Source: Photobacterium lutimaris (GTDB lineage Bacteria > Pseudomonadota > Gammaproteobacteria > Enterobacterales > Vibrionaceae). Taken from it: a stretch of DNA of 64,000 nt. The position numbers were made by a program, and so were the translations under genes. Below the pieces are notes generated by a model, which did not search any database, was not told the origin of the DNA, and was given only the letters and a program-made list of their open reading frames with translations. The DNA lies in NCBI RefSeq assembly GCF_003025555.1, contig NZ_PYMH01000006.1, forward strand, positions 124,001 to 188,000, in the 5' to 3' direction. Positions within the stretch are counted from its first letter, which is position 1, and each line of letters begins with the position of its first letter. Below are positions 1 to 9,975 of the stretch, piece after piece.

Positions 1-426
1 CAGCGGTAAACGAAAAGCAATATAGACATTCACGACGGCACATACAACGAAAAACAGTGCCCAAGCGCCATTGATTCGGTTCCAGACCGGATCCGGCAGG
101 CTGATTTCTTTGCCTAACATACCTTTTATCAGCGGTTTACCTAGCAATTGACTGATAGCCAGCCCAACAGCAAAAATGCCGTATACAATGGTGACTTTCC
201 ATTTGATGAAGTTGTCATCGTGCATGAAAATCGTTAGCCCGCCAAACACGGCAACGATGACAAACGTCACCAGTTGCATTTTCTCTACTTTTTTGTACAG
301 CATCAAGGTTACAGCGAGTTGAATAGCGGTAGCGATAATTAACGCCCCGGTCGCTACATAGATGTCATGGGTTTTATAGAGAATAAAAAATATAACAAGA
401 GGAATAAAATCAATCAGTTGCTTCAT
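1..426 (-). CDS. yciB: YciB, inner-membrane spanning protein (septation protein A), 3' part cut by window edge
   Basis: The reverse strand from the ATG at 426 reads without a stop to base 1, giving 142 residues beginning [20 protein letters not shown]. This is the YciB/IspZ family start, with several hydrophobic helices, the segment [17 protein letters not shown] and the family motif [15 protein letters not shown]. The family is about 180 residues, so roughly 40 C-terminal residues lie outside the window. YciB is a polytopic inner-membrane protein linked to envelope integrity and cell division. In related genomes it sits close to the trp genes, as here. It has its own leader, separated from the upstream symporter gene by a terminator hairpin. 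Assignment is by sequence pattern and context. Confidence 0.9.
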   Translation of the reverse strand, partial: MKQLIDFIPLVIFFILYKTHDIYVATGALIIATAIQLAVTLMLYKKVEKMQLVTFVIVAVFGGLTIFMHDDNFIKWKVTIVYGIFAVGLAISQLLGKPLIKGMLGKEISLPDPVWNRINGAWALFFVVCAVVNVYIAFRLPL

Positions 427-484
427 GTTAAGTGTTGTTAACCATTCTGAGGGTTTCTGGGTACATAGTACCTCAGTAAGCAAA

Positions 485-520
485 AAGCTGCAGGTTTAAA
501 CCTACAGCTTATTGTTTTTT
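485..520. terminator. Bidirectional rho-independent terminator
   Basis: Bases 486-510 form an inverted repeat with one mismatch (AGCTGCAGGTTT pairing with AAACCTACAGCT). It is followed by a T run on each strand: 514-520 on plus, and the complement of 482-486 on minus. It closes the symporter transcript reading leftwards. Confidence 0.8.
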
Positions 521-553
521 ATCTCAGTGAGCCGAGCTCAGTACCGCGTTTAG

Positions 554-1813
554 TTAGCTGCGGTGGCTTGATTCCGGCTCTGGCGTGTCCTGCGGTGCGT
601 CGTTGATCATATTATCGACAATCACGGCACATGCGGCATCACCGGTGATGTTCAGGGCGGTACGGATCATATCGAAGATGCGGTCAAGGGCAAACAGCAG
701 CGGCAGGCCTTCAATTGGGATACCGGCGGCAAGCAATACGGCTACCACCAAGAATGATGGTCCCGGTACACCGGCCTGACCAACAGCACCTAGGGTTGAG
801 GTGATGATAATGGCCATGTAGGCACCCATACCCAACTCAATATTGAACATCTGGGCAAAGAAGATTGCGACCAAGCCGTAATAGATGGCATTGCCGCTCA
901 TGTTAATAGTTGCGCCAAGTGGAAGAACGAACGAGGCAGTAGAGTTCTTCACACCAAGCTCTTCTTCACATACTTCCATGGTCACCGGGAGGGTTGCCAT
1001 TGAAGAAGCCGTAGATAGTGCGACGGCCTGTGGCTTTTTCATTGCCGATAAGAACTTACGCGGTGAGGTTTTGCTAAAGACCTTGATCATGGCAGGATAG
1101 AAGATAAAGCCATAGATCAGAATCGCGATGATGTAGACCACAAATAGCTTGAACACCACCATCAGGGCACCAAAGCCAAAAGTACCGACAGCATCAGCCA
1201 TCAGGCCGAATACCCCCAACGGAGCGACTTTCATTACGACGTTGATCATCCATACCATGGCGTCGACAATGGCATTAACACCGTTGATAAGAGGGTCACG
1301 GCGCTCTTTTTCCAACTTTGAAACAGCGATACCGAAGAAAAGGCAGAAAACCAAGATTTGGAGGATATTCGCTTCGTTCAGAGATTGGAAAACATTGGTT
1401 GGGATCATACCCAGTACGGTTGCCCAGAACGTCGGCATTTCACCTTTATCGGCATAGACGTTGGAGAACATGCCTTCGACGCCAGTCATGTCGACACCCA
1501 CACCCGGCTGGAAGACCACCCCCATAAATAGGGCAAGCGCAACAGCGACCGCGGAAGTCAGGCCGAAAAAGCCCAGCGTCGACAGGCCGACTTTTCCTGC
1601 CGATTGGCTACTGCCAAGGCCGGCTGCACCGGAGATAATCGCCACGGCAACCAATGGGATCACCAACATTTTGATCAGATGGATGAAGATGCTGCCCAGC
1701 GGGGCAAACATACTGGCAGATTGACCCATCATCGCACCGACCAGGGTCCCCACACACATGGCTATGACGACTTGTACGCCGATATTGCCAAACAGTCCTT
1801 TTTCTTTTAACAC
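554..1813 (-). CDS. Dicarboxylate/amino acid:cation symporter (DAACS/GltP family)
   Basis: A 419-residue polytopic membrane protein of the usual family length. Hallmarks of the DAACS fold are present: the serine-rich re-entrant loop STASSMATLPVTMEVCEEEL (about residue 267 on), the NMSGNAIYYG segment that replaces the classical NMDGT sodium/substrate motif, and the terminal motif DRIFDMIRTALNITGDAACA. Such proteins import glutamate, aspartate, serine/threonine or C4-dicarboxylates with sodium or protons; the substrate cannot be named from sequence alone. The start is a GTG at 1813 preceded by GAGGT eight bases upstream. It stands alone between terminators, so it is probably monocistronic. Confidence 0.85.
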   Translation of the reverse strand: MLKEKGLFGNIGVQVVIAMCVGTLVGAMMGQSASMFAPLGSIFIHLIKMLVIPLVAVAIISGAAGLGSSQSAGKVGLSTLGFFGLTSAVAVALALFMGVVFQPGVGVDMTGVEGMFSNVYADKGEMPTFWATVLGMIPTNVFQSLNEANILQILVFCLFFGIAVSKLEKERRDPLINGVNAIVDAMVWMINVVMKVAPLGVFGLMADAVGTFGFGALMVVFKLFVVYIIAILIYGFIFYPAMIKVFSKTSPRKFLSAMKKPQAVALSTASSMATLPVTMEVCEEELGVKNSTASFVLPLGATINMSGNAIYYGLVAIFFAQMFNIELGMGAYMAIIITSTLGAVGQAGVPGPSFLVVAVLLAAGIPIEGLPLLFALDRIFDMIRTALNITGDAACAVIVDNMINDAPQDTPEPESSHRS

Positions 1814-2106
1814 GGTTAGATACCTCAGTTGTGTTCAATATTGTTCGCAAATCTATTGGCGATTTGTTCTGTAATTGTAGTAATTGTTAATTCAATAGTT
1901 CGCGCGTGTGTTTTTACACGGAATTATCAGGTTAATCAATCCTTCTTTTACCAGATTGGCGTTATTGGCTTTCAATCTAGTCATTATTGATACCTGGCGT
2001 TAACAAGTTGGTTACTGTATGGGGGGAGGGAAAAGAGATCTTTGATCTCGATTAATATTACCGAACAGAGCATAAATCAGTTAGGTATTCATTCTCGGTA
2101 TCATAG
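1814..2106. other. Intergenic region between symporter and trpA terminator
   Basis: AT-rich non-coding stretch that must hold the symporter promoter. A small stem (CGTGT-AAAAA-CACACG on minus, about 1903-1920) is visible. I see no convincing -35/-10 pair, no RNA gene and no open frame with a good ribosome binding site. Confidence 0.5.
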
Positions 2107-2142
2107 AAAAACCGCCCACAAGGTTACTTGGGGCGGTTTTAT
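2107..2142. terminator. trp operon terminator (bidirectional hairpin)
   Basis: An inverted repeat AAAACCGCCC ... GGGCGGTTTT spans 2107-2140, flanked by A/T runs on both sides. It lies just downstream of the trpA stop codon, so it ends the trp operon transcript. Confidence 0.85.
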
Positions 2143-2169
2143 ATAGGTCGGCATGCTGCCCGGGGGCAA

Positions 2170-2979
2170 TTAACGCTTACGCGTCGCAGCCTTCATATTG
2201 CTGATGAAACTGTGCATATTGCCCAGCATGGCATCATGGTCATCGAGGTTGTTCTCAATCACTTTTACGACCGCAGAGCCAGAGATTGCCCCCGCTGCGC
2301 CAGATGCAATTGCTTCGGCAACTTGCTGTGGTTCGGAAATGCCAAAACCAAGCAGGGCCGGAGGCGCATTGTGCGCCTTGAGGCTATCAAGCAGATGGTT
2401 GATTGGTGCGCCCGCTTTGGTTTCGGTACCGGTAACGCCTGCTCGTGACAGTAAGTAGGTGTAACCGCCGCCGAACTCAGACACGGTTTTCAGCGTCGCC
2501 TCATCGGCATTTGGTGGGGCGATGAAGATCGGGTGGATGCCGTACTTGGCCGCAGCAACGCGGAATTCTTCCGATTCTTTTACCGGCACATCGGCAACCA
2601 ATACCGAATCAACGCCCGCTTTGGCACATTGCTGGTAGAAGTTTTCGATGCCATTAGCAAACACCAAGTTGGCGTACATCAGCAGGCCGATTGGCATGTC
2701 TGGGTACTTGGCTCGGATTTGGCTCAGCAGATCAAAACAGACCGCTGGGGTGGTGCCAGATTCAAGGGCACGGATCGTTGCCCCTTGAATCGTTGGGCCA
2801 TCAGCCAGAGGATCGGAGAACGGGATCCCAAGTTCAAGGGCATCAGCGCCCGCTTCGACTAAGGTCTCGATGACTTTCAGTGACTGTGCCGGGGTCGGAT
2901 CACCGATAGTGACAAAAGGAACAAATGCGCCTTCGCTTTTTGCCGCCAGGCGTTCAAATTGGGCTTGGTAACGATCCAT
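2170..2979 (-). CDS. trpA: Tryptophan synthase alpha chain
   Basis: 269 residues, the normal TrpA length. The TIM-barrel start [20 protein letters not shown] is followed by the loop [19 protein letters not shown], which carries the catalytic Glu and Asp that cleave indole-3-glycerol phosphate to indole and glyceraldehyde 3-phosphate. The phosphate-binding GFGIS and [12 protein letters not shown] segments are also seen. Indole passes to TrpB through the alpha2beta2 tunnel. It is the last gene of the operon; its ATG overlaps the trpB stop by one base (TAATG), which suggests translational coupling and equal subunit output. Confidence 0.98.
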   Translation of the reverse strand: MDRYQAQFERLAAKSEGAFVPFVTIGDPTPAQSLKVIETLVEAGADALELGIPFSDPLADGPTIQGATIRALESGTTPAVCFDLLSQIRAKYPDMPIGLLMYANLVFANGIENFYQQCAKAGVDSVLVADVPVKESEEFRVAAAKYGIHPIFIAPPNADEATLKTVSEFGGGYTYLLSRAGVTGTETKAGAPINHLLDSLKAHNAPPALLGFGISEPQQVAEAIASGAAGAISGSAVVKVIENNLDDHDAMLGNMHSFISNMKAATRKR

Positions 2980-4169
2980 TACAGCACTCCTTTTGCATCT
3001 AAAATATCGTGTACAGTGAAAATATCTTTATCGCCACGGCCTGACAGGTTAACGACCAGTAGCTGTTCTTTTTCTGGGTTTTCTTTGATCATCTTCAAGG
3101 CGTGAGCCAGCGCGTGAGCGGATTCAAGCGCAGGGATGATCCCTTCGCTGCGTGCGAGCTCTTGGAAAGCATCCAGCGCTTCGTCATCGGTAACCGCTTC
3201 GTATGTTGCGCGGCCAATCGCATTAAGGTGGGCATGTTGTGGGCCAACCGATGGGAAATCCAGACCTGCTGATACCGAGTAAGACTCTTCAACCTGGCCG
3301 TGCTCGTCCTGCATCAGTGGCGCTTTCATGCCAAAGAAGATACCCAGTTTACCGTGTTTAAGCGGTGCGCCGTGCATGTTGGTATCCAGACCTTTACCTG
3401 CAGGCTCTACGCCGATCAGGCCAACATTCTCCTCTTGGATGAAATCAGAGAACATACCGATAGCGTTAGAGCCACCGCCGACACAGGCGATAACCGCATC
3501 AGGCAGTCGACCTTCTTTTTCAAGGATCTGAGCTTTAGTTTCTTCGCCGATGATGTGCTGGAATTCACGTACAATGGTCGGGAATGGGTGAGGGCCTGCA
3601 GCGGTGCCCAGCAGGTAGTGCGCCTTGTCATACGTCGCGGTCCAGTCACGCATCGCTTCGTTACAGGCATCTTTCAAGGTCGCGGATCCCGAGTGCACAG
3701 GGATCACTTCTGCGCCCATCAACTTCATGCGGAACACGTTCGGACTTTGGCGTTCAACGTCTTTGGCGCCCATATAAACGCGACACTTAAGGCCTAGCAG
3801 TGCACAGGCTAGGGCGGTTGCTACACCGTGCTGACCAGCACCGGTTTCGGCAATGATCTCGTCTTTGCCCATGCGCTTAGCCAGCAGTGCCTGACCAAGT
3901 ACCTGGTTGGTTTTGTGAGCACCGCCGTGCAGTAAATCTTCACGCTTTAGGTAAAGCTTGGTTTTCGTACCCTTGGTGAGGTTCTGGCATAACGTCAGAG
4001 CGGTAGGGCGGCCTGCGTAATCTTTTAGCAGGTCGATAAACTCTTTCTGGAACTCAGGATCTTGCTGGGCTTCGGTAAAAGCGGCTTCCAGTTGGTCCAA
4101 TGCTGGGACGAGGATTTGCGGTACGTACTGACCACCAAACTCGCCGAAGTAGGCACTTATCTTACTCAT
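2979..4169 (-). CDS. trpB: Tryptophan synthase beta chain
   Basis: 396 residues, standard for TrpB1. The PLP-binding lysine lies in [14 protein letters not shown], the phosphate-binding loop is [10 protein letters not shown], and the catalytic/monovalent-cation region [13 protein letters not shown] is conserved. It condenses indole with L-serine to give tryptophan as part of the TrpA2B2 complex in the cytosol. It lies 12 bases after trpCF and overlaps trpA by one base, so it is an interior gene of the operon with no own promoter evident. Confidence 0.98.
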   Translation of the reverse strand: MSKISAYFGEFGGQYVPQILVPALDQLEAAFTEAQQDPEFQKEFIDLLKDYAGRPTALTLCQNLTKGTKTKLYLKREDLLHGGAHKTNQVLGQALLAKRMGKDEIIAETGAGQHGVATALACALLGLKCRVYMGAKDVERQSPNVFRMKLMGAEVIPVHSGSATLKDACNEAMRDWTATYDKAHYLLGTAAGPHPFPTIVREFQHIIGEETKAQILEKEGRLPDAVIACVGGGSNAIGMFSDFIQEENVGLIGVEPAGKGLDTNMHGAPLKHGKLGIFFGMKAPLMQDEHGQVEESYSVSAGLDFPSVGPQHAHLNAIGRATYEAVTDDEALDAFQELARSEGIIPALESAHALAHALKMIKENPEKEQLLVVNLSGRGDKDIFTVHDILDAKGVL

Positions 4170-4181
4170 GGTTTATTTTCC

Positions 4182-5552
4182 TTAATACTTTCTGATAGCC
4201 GCGAAAGCCGCTTTCAATTTCGTTGGGTCTTTTTTGCCGGGCTCGCTTTCTACCCCGGAGTTTAAATCGAGTCCTTGGCAACCAAGGCTTGCCGCTTCAC
4301 AGACGTTGTCCGGATTAAGGCCTCCGGCGAGCATGGTGATTTGTTTTTGCTCATCGGGGATCAGGTTCCAGTCAAAGGCAATACCGGTTCCGCCAGACTG
4401 GCTACCGACCTTGCTGTCGAGCAAGTGGCGGTCTACCTGCCATTCATCCAGTACAGGGGCATGATCGGTCACCCCGTGTGCTTTCCAGATTTCACACTCA
4501 GCTGGCAGCTGGCCCTTCAAAGCCGCAATATAGTCATGGTCTTCATCGCCATGGAGCTGAACCGCTGATAGTGACAAGGCTTTTGCGGCCTTGGCCACCG
4601 CTTGTGGATCGGTATTACGGAATACGCCGACATATTTCAGTGGTGCGCCGCTCATCACCATGCGGGCTTGTTCGATATCGATCTGGCGTGGTGAGCCGGA
4701 GACAAAAATCAGGCCGCCGTAGACGGCACCGTTTTGGTAAGCAGCTGCCGCATCGTCGGCATGGGTCAGGCCGCAGACCTTGTTCTCGCCAAGTAGCACA
4801 CGACGGACTGCCATCTCGATGTTGTCTTCTGCCATCAGCGAGCTGCCGATCAAAAAGCCGTTGGCGTAAGCGGACAGTTCACGTACCTGCTGGTGGGTGT
4901 AGATCCCCGACTCGGAAATCACAATCGTCTCTTCCGGTAGGCGAGGGGCCAGCGCTTTGGTGCGGTTTAGGTCGATGCTGAGGTCACGCAGGTTGCGGTT
5001 GTTGATCCCCACGACCTTGGCCTTGAGGGCAATGGCACGCTCCAGCTCTTCTTCGTTGCTGACTTCGGTCAGGATCCCCAGGCTAAGCTGCTCGGCAACC
5101 GCGGCCAGCTCACGGTACTCATCGTCGTTCAATACTGACAGCATTAGCAAAATGGCATCGGCATTGTAGTGGCGGGCCAGGTAGACCTGATAGGTATCAA
5201 TCATGAAGTCTTTGCACAGCACGGGTTGGCGAACCTGGTTCCGTACCACTGGTAGGAAGTCAAAGTTACCCTGAAAATATTTTTCGTCGGTCAGTACCGA
5301 GATGGCACTGGCATGGCCGTTGTACACCCTGGCAATCATATCGAGGTCGAAATCTTGGCGGATCAAGCCTTTTGACGGTGAGGCTTTTTTACACTCCAGA
5401 ATAAACGCCGCCTGCTCACCGGATAGGGCGTCGTAGAAGCTGCGATCGCTAGGTACCAAGCTATCTTTGAAAGTTTCAAGCGGTTGCTCGGCTTTGCGCG
5501 CATCGACCCAGAGGCGTTTGTCGGCGACAATTTTTGCTAGAACCGTTTCCAT
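4182..5552 (-). CDS. trpCF: Bifunctional indole-3-glycerol-phosphate synthase / phosphoribosylanthranilate isomerase
   Basis: 456 residues in two fused TIM barrels, the enterobacterial/vibrio arrangement. Residues 1 to about 255 are the TrpC part, with ECKKASPSKG, LCKDFMIDTYQVYLARHYNA and VGINNRNL. Residues from about 256 on (VCGLTHADDAAAAYQNGAVY, GVFRNT, VQLHGDE, LAGGLNPDNV, GLDLNSGVE) are the TrpF part. TrpF isomerises phosphoribosylanthranilate and TrpC closes the indole ring, the third and fourth committed steps. The gene begins two bases after trpD ends, consistent with coupled translation. Confidence 0.97.
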   Translation of the reverse strand: METVLAKIVADKRLWVDARKAEQPLETFKDSLVPSDRSFYDALSGEQAAFILECKKASPSKGLIRQDFDLDMIARVYNGHASAISVLTDEKYFQGNFDFLPVVRNQVRQPVLCKDFMIDTYQVYLARHYNADAILLMLSVLNDDEYRELAAVAEQLSLGILTEVSNEEELERAIALKAKVVGINNRNLRDLSIDLNRTKALAPRLPEETIVISESGIYTHQQVRELSAYANGFLIGSSLMAEDNIEMAVRRVLLGENKVCGLTHADDAAAAYQNGAVYGGLIFVSGSPRQIDIEQARMVMSGAPLKYVGVFRNTDPQAVAKAAKALSLSAVQLHGDEDHDYIAALKGQLPAECEIWKAHGVTDHAPVLDEWQVDRHLLDSKVGSQSGGTGIAFDWNLIPDEQKQITMLAGGLNPDNVCEAASLGCQGLDLNSGVESEPGKKDPTKLKAAFAAIRKY

Positions 5553-5554
5553 GC

Positions 5555-6565
5555 TTAACCTCGTGCTGCTAGTTGGCCGACAAGCTCAAAGGCTTTGCCG
5601 GATTTCATGACATTGATGGCCTTCTCGGTATTGGCTTTGAGATCTTCGTGGCCGAACAGGCGCAGCAGCAGGGCGACGTTGACTGCAACCGCTCCCATTT
5701 GGGCATCGGTACCTTTACCGGTCAGGATATGGGTAATAATGGCACGGTTCTCGTCAGGCTCTCCACCCTTGATTGCTTCAAGTGGATGGCTTTCAAGGCC
5801 GAAATCCGCCGGGGTCAAGGTATATTCGGTGATTTCGCCATTGATGATTTCAGCGACCGTGGTCTCGCCATGGATCGCTACTTCATCCAAGCCGCTACCG
5901 TGAACAACGGCGGCGCGTTTCATGCCCATGGCGGCCATGGTTTCGGCAATCGGGCGAACCAGCGCTGCATCATACACCCCCATCAGCTCGATGTTAGGGC
6001 GGGCTGGGTTAATCAATGGGCCGAGCACATTGAAGATAGTGCGGGTTTTCAGCGTCTGGCGTACCGGCATCGCGTGGCGAACACCGCCGTGGTACTCAGG
6101 GGCAAACAGGAAGCACACCCCCAGATCGTCAAGGGCTTCACGGGCTGTTTCAGGTTTCATCGCAAGGTTAATGCCGAACTTATCCAGTAGGTCCGAGGAA
6201 CCCGACTTGCTCGATACGCCGCGGTTGCCGTGCTTAGCGACCTTAACGCCACACGCTGCTGCCACAAAAGCCGCTGTGGTTGAGATATTGATGGTGTTGG
6301 CGCCGTCACCGCCGGTACCGACGATATCGGCAAAGTCGTATTCAGGGCTTGGGAACGGGGTGGCGTTGGCAAGCAATGCCTTGGCCGCACCGGCGATTTC
6401 TGCCGGTGTTTCGCCTTTGATTTTCAGTGCCGTCAATACTGCCGACAGCAATACAGGTTCGACTTCGCCGTTGATGATGGCATCGAACAGGGTCTGGCTT
6501 TCTTCTTGGGTCAGTGCCTGCTGGTCGTAAAGCTTGTCGGCAATGGTGTAGATGGTCGCATCCAT
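5555..6565 (-). CDS. trpD: Anthranilate phosphoribosyltransferase
   Basis: 336 residues. The glycine-rich PRPP loop [19 protein letters not shown], the [17 protein letters not shown] segment, and GPLINPARP with VHGSGLDE are diagnostic of TrpD. It transfers the phosphoribosyl group of PRPP to anthranilate. Here TrpD is a separate protein, unlike the TrpGD fusion of Escherichia coli. It follows trpG after a 47-base spacer, the widest gap between structural genes in the operon, with an AAGGAT-like ribosome site ahead of its ATG. Confidence 0.97.
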   Translation of the reverse strand: MDATIYTIADKLYDQQALTQEESQTLFDAIINGEVEPVLLSAVLTALKIKGETPAEIAGAAKALLANATPFPSPEYDFADIVGTGGDGANTINISTTAAFVAAACGVKVAKHGNRGVSSKSGSSDLLDKFGINLAMKPETAREALDDLGVCFLFAPEYHGGVRHAMPVRQTLKTRTIFNVLGPLINPARPNIELMGVYDAALVRPIAETMAAMGMKRAAVVHGSGLDEVAIHGETTVAEIINGEITEYTLTPADFGLESHPLEAIKGGEPDENRAIITHILTGKGTDAQMGAVAVNVALLLRLFGHEDLKANTEKAINVMKSGKAFELVGQLAARG

Positions 6566-6612
6566 AATTAAAATCCTTGTTGTCTATGCTAGCTGATTCA
6601 TCGGTCGGCAGA

Positions 6613-7215
6613 TTATTGGTCGTTGTTTGGTGACGACGTGACCCAGTCCAGCGTATTGGTCAGTAGTTGGGCACCTTGGGTGGTGAGGATTGATTCTGGG
6701 TGGAATTGGTAGCCACACACGCGATCCTCATCGTTGGTCACTGCCATGACCAAGCCGTTGACATCGGCAATGATATTCAGGCTCTCTGGTACGGTCTCGG
6801 CAACCAGCGAGTGATAGCGGGCAATGGACAGTGGGCTCGGCAGTTCACCGAAGACAGCGTGGCCGGTGTGGCTCATCATGGCAGATTTGCCATGAACGAT
6901 ATCGCCTGCACCCGAAACCTTACCACCGTAAGCTTCAACAATGGCTTGATGGCCAAGACAGATGCCGATCATCGGCACTTTGCCGCGAACCTGTTTGATC
7001 AGCTCTGGCATACAGCCCGCATCAGCTGGTGCACCAGGGCCCGGTGACAATACCAGTACCGGGTTGTTTTTTTCAGCCAGCGCCTGCTCGACTTGCTCGA
7101 CCGTCAGGCTATTGCGGTAAATCGTGACTTCGCAGCCCAGCGAGCGGAATTGATCAACTAGGTTGTAGGTAAAGGAGTCAAAGTTATCAAGCAGTACAAT
7201 ATGGGGTTGGGACAT
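6613..7215 (-). CDS. trpG: Anthranilate synthase component II (glutamine amidotransferase)
   Basis: 200 residues of a class I glutamine amidotransferase. The nucleophile Cys is in IGICLGHQAI, the oxyanion region is VLSPGPGAP, and the catalytic His/Glu are in GYQFHPESILT. It supplies ammonia from glutamine to TrpE. The frame stays open upstream, but the start is placed at the ATG at 7215 because AAGGAG lies just ahead of it and the encoded MSQPHIVLLDNFDSFTYNL matches the family start. It begins 11 bases after the trpE stop. TrpG is not fused to TrpD. Confidence 0.97.
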   Translation of the reverse strand: MSQPHIVLLDNFDSFTYNLVDQFRSLGCEVTIYRNSLTVEQVEQALAEKNNPVLVLSPGPGAPADAGCMPELIKQVRGKVPMIGICLGHQAIVEAYGGKVSGAGDIVHGKSAMMSHTGHAVFGELPSPLSIARYHSLVAETVPESLNIIADVNGLVMAVTNDEDRVCGYQFHPESILTTQGAQLLTNTLDWVTSSPNNDQ

Positions 7216-7225
7216 CGGTGGCTCC

Positions 7226-8842
7226 TTAGCGCGATTTGCTTGTGTTGGTGGTACTGGCACTGTGCTCACTGGCAATTGGTGCACTGTGTGCTTTGCGAAT
7301 CGCGGTGATCACAGCCTGCGCTTTCCCCCGGGTCTCATCAGCTTCTGCTTGCGGAACGGAGTCATAAACGACACCGGCACCGGCCTGCACACTGGCTTGG
7401 CCATCTTCGACATAGGCTGAGCGGATCACGATACAGGTATCCATATCACCGTGGCCGGTCAGGTAACCGACGGCGCCGCCATAGCTACCACGACGACGCT
7501 GTTCGACATCACGGATAAGCTGCATGGCACGGATTTTCGGTGCACCGGTCAGGGTGCCCATGTTCATGCAGGCTTGGTAAGCGTGTAGGGCATCAAGATC
7601 GCCACGTAGCTGACCGACAACACGCGAAACCAAGTGCATGACGTGGCTGTAGCGGTCTACCGCGAGCAAATCGGCGACATAGCGGCTACCCGGCTCGCTG
7701 ATACGGGCGACATCGTTACGGGCCAAGTCAACCAGCATCATGTGCTCGGCGTTTTCTTTCATGTCGCAGCGCAGTTCAAGTTCAATCCGGCCATCAAGAT
7801 CGAGATTGATCGAGCCATCAGGATTTTTACCGCGGTGTCGGGTACCGGCAATCGGGTAGATCTCAATCTGGTTGCTCTCGGTGCAGTATTTGAGTGCACT
7901 TTCCGGAGAGGCACCAAAAACGGTGAAATCAGCGTCTTGCAGATAGAACATGTACGGGCTAGGGTTACCGACCTTCAGCTCTTTGTAGGCATTGAGCGGT
8001 GACGGGCACGGCATAGTAAACTGACGCGACGGTACCACTTGGAATACATCGCCATTCACAACATGCTCTTTTAGATCAACAACCTGCTGGCAGAAGTCTT
8101 CATCGCTCACACTGGCGACCGGCTCGCATTCCTCCAGTAGTTCGGCTGCTGGTAGCGGCATTGGCTCCAGGCAGGCTTCTTTGATGTGCTGCAGGCGGCG
8201 GCTCAGTTCGAAATAGCTAGAGGTGTACTCATCACCACCGAACAGGGTCGCCTGAAGCTTGCCTTTGCGGCGCTGGTGGTCGATGACCAACAGGGTTTCG
8301 GCAATGTAGAACAGGTAATCCGGGCAGCGGTTGTCTTGCTTGACGTCAGGGAGTGGCTCGAAGCCGTCAACCACGTCATAGGCAAACAATCCGCCGAGAA
8401 ATAGTGCTTCGCGAGGATGACCGGCAATATTAAAGGCGTGCTGGATCATTCGCAGCGCGTCAAACGATGAGGTTTGGCGCAGGCGGCTGTCTTCATCCAA
8501 GGTGCGTTCTGCTGACGAGAAGGTCAGTTCCAATTGGCGTCCCTGACGTGTTGCATGGATATCGGAAGGCATCTTGCCTTCCAATGTTTGCAGCACATTC
8601 AAGCCGTTATCGGTTAAGGCCTCAAGGGTGACGACCTTGCCGCGGCAGACAATCCGGACTGCCGCGTCAATGAGCATCAAGCTCTTGAGATCTTGCTTGG
8701 AGTCGATTTCAGCCGACTCCAGCAATAGGTTGTGTGGACGGTCGCCACAGACGGAGTAATACAACTCAGTCGGATCCGCAACATAGGGTACATCGAGGCT
8801 GAGCAGTTCCAGCTCGCCGACGCCTAGTGGGGTAGTATTCAC
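7226..8842 (-). CDS. trpE: Anthranilate synthase component I
   Basis: 538 residues, slightly longer than the E. coli enzyme. The N-terminal feedback element LLLESAEIDSK, where tryptophan binds in this family, is intact. The chorismate-binding core has GASPESALKY, IAGTRHRGKN, VDLARNDVARI, LTGAPKIRAM and RRRGSYGGAVGYL. It converts chorismate to anthranilate with TrpG. The start is a GTG at 8842 that overlaps the stop of the preceding DAHP synthase gene (GTGA), so translation of the two is probably coupled. The intact motif argues for ordinary feedback inhibition by tryptophan. Confidence 0.97.
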   Translation of the reverse strand: MNTTPLGVGELELLSLDVPYVADPTELYYSVCGDRPHNLLLESAEIDSKQDLKSLMLIDAAVRIVCRGKVVTLEALTDNGLNVLQTLEGKMPSDIHATRQGRQLELTFSSAERTLDEDSRLRQTSSFDALRMIQHAFNIAGHPREALFLGGLFAYDVVDGFEPLPDVKQDNRCPDYLFYIAETLLVIDHQRRKGKLQATLFGGDEYTSSYFELSRRLQHIKEACLEPMPLPAAELLEECEPVASVSDEDFCQQVVDLKEHVVNGDVFQVVPSRQFTMPCPSPLNAYKELKVGNPSPYMFYLQDADFTVFGASPESALKYCTESNQIEIYPIAGTRHRGKNPDGSINLDLDGRIELELRCDMKENAEHMMLVDLARNDVARISEPGSRYVADLLAVDRYSHVMHLVSRVVGQLRGDLDALHAYQACMNMGTLTGAPKIRAMQLIRDVEQRRRGSYGGAVGYLTGHGDMDTCIVIRSAYVEDGQASVQAGAGVVYDSVPQAEADETRGKAQAVITAIRKAHSAPIASEHSASTTNTSKSR

Positions 8843-9852
8843 AGCGTTCTCCCTGCCGCTTCTACAAACGGTTTCAACTCTTGCATCAACTGTTCAAACA
8901 TTGGACCGGTCAGTGCCTGGTGGCCGTCCGACAAGGCTTCACACGGGTTAAGGTGTGATTCGACGATAATGCCATCGGCACCAACGGCTGCAGCGGCACG
9001 TGATAGTGGGATCACCAGTTCACGGACGCCGGTACCGTGGCTTGGGTCAACGACCACCGGTAGGTGAGTGCGTTGCTTCAGGTAAGCCACAGCGTTCAAA
9101 TCCAATGTGTTCCGTGTTGCTGTCTCGTAGGTGCGGATTCCACGTTCACACAGGATGATATTCGGGTTGCCTGCATCGTAGATATATTCCGCCGCGAGTA
9201 ACAGCTCCTCGATAGTGGCTGAAAGTCCGCGTTTGAGCAAGACCGGTTTTTTGCTTTCACCAACCGCTTTTAACAGGGCATAGTTCTGCATATTGCGTGC
9301 GCCAATCTGGAGGCAGTCGATATATTCACACATCGAATCCATCTGGCTGACTTCCATCACTTCCGATACGGTCGGGATCCCCAGCTGTTCATTGGCCATC
9401 TTCAGTAGCTTCAGTCCTTCCACGCCCATCCCCTGGAAATCATATGGACTGGTACGTGGCTTGTAGGCTCCGCCGCGAAGAGCAACAGCACCGTGTTTTT
9501 TCACCATTTCTGCCACGCTCAGTAACTGCTCTTCTGACTCAACAGAGCAAGGACCGGCGATAACGGCAAACTTGTCACCGCCAACAGCGGCATTGCCAAA
9601 CCGTACCACGGTGTCGTGGGCCTGGACTTCACGGCTGACCATTTTGTACTTGGTCAGGATCGGCTTGACGTTCTCGACGCACGGATAGGCATCAAGATGA
9701 AGTTGCTGGAGAACACGTTCATCGCCTAGAGCACCCAGCACAATCCGCTCAACACCCGGCATGTAGAGAGGCTTGAGGCCGGCTTCTTCGATGCGGGCTA
9801 GGATTTCTTTGGCTTGTTGTTCGGTTGCATTTGGCTTTAGTACGATGATCAT
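8839..9852 (-). CDS. 3-deoxy-7-phosphoheptulonate (DAHP) synthase, type I-beta with N-terminal ferredoxin-like domain
   Basis: 337 residues. The first 70 or so (MIIVLKPNATEQQAKEILAR ... VERIVLGALGDE) form the small ferredoxin-like regulatory domain seen in Thermotoga-type enzymes. The rest is the KDO8P/DAHP synthase barrel, with AGPCSVES, LRGGAYKPRTSPYDFQG, LQIGARNMQNY, LLKRGLS, ILCERGIRTYE and VVDPSHGTG (metal ligands Cys, His, Glu, Asp). It condenses PEP and erythrose 4-phosphate, the first step of the shikimate pathway. No chorismate mutase domain is present. It is the first structural gene after the trp attenuator and overlaps trpE by four bases, so it should be controlled by tryptophan. 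It is unrelated in subclass to AroF/G/H of E. coli. Confidence 0.95.
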   Translation of the reverse strand: MIIVLKPNATEQQAKEILARIEEAGLKPLYMPGVERIVLGALGDERVLQQLHLDAYPCVENVKPILTKYKMVSREVQAHDTVVRFGNAAVGGDKFAVIAGPCSVESEEQLLSVAEMVKKHGAVALRGGAYKPRTSPYDFQGMGVEGLKLLKMANEQLGIPTVSEVMEVSQMDSMCEYIDCLQIGARNMQNYALLKAVGESKKPVLLKRGLSATIEELLLAAEYIYDAGNPNIILCERGIRTYETATRNTLDLNAVAYLKQRTHLPVVVDPSHGTGVRELVIPLSRAAAAVGADGIIVESHLNPCEALSDGHQALTGPMFEQLMQELKPFVEAAGRTL

Positions 9853-9922
9853 ATTCTCTTCCTCTCAGGGCGCTTTCTCTGTTGGCGCACTGGTAAAATT
9901 CTTGTTTGGCTGAATTTGGTTA

Positions 9923-9950
9923 TAAAAAAACCCGCGTCATGGCGGGTTTG
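9923..9950 (-). terminator. trp attenuator terminator hairpin
   Basis: On the minus strand AAACCCGC-CATGAC-GCGGGTTT is a perfect 8-bp stem followed by a run of U (TTTTTTAT). It lies 26 bases after the leader-peptide stop codon and 71 bases before the DAHP synthase ATG. A competing pairing is available: GCGGGT inside the end of the leader ORF (about 9980-9986) can pair with ACCCGC of the terminator's left arm, the classical 2:3 antiterminator. Confidence 0.92.
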
Positions 9951-9975
9951 TGTAATCTGTTTAAGGCACAGCTAA

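Noticed and set aside
5573..6530. Two long open frames of about 200 codons on the plus strand opposite trpD
   Set aside because: They are antisense to a clear trpD gene in high-GC third-position sequence, lack ribosome sites and have no recognisable motif.
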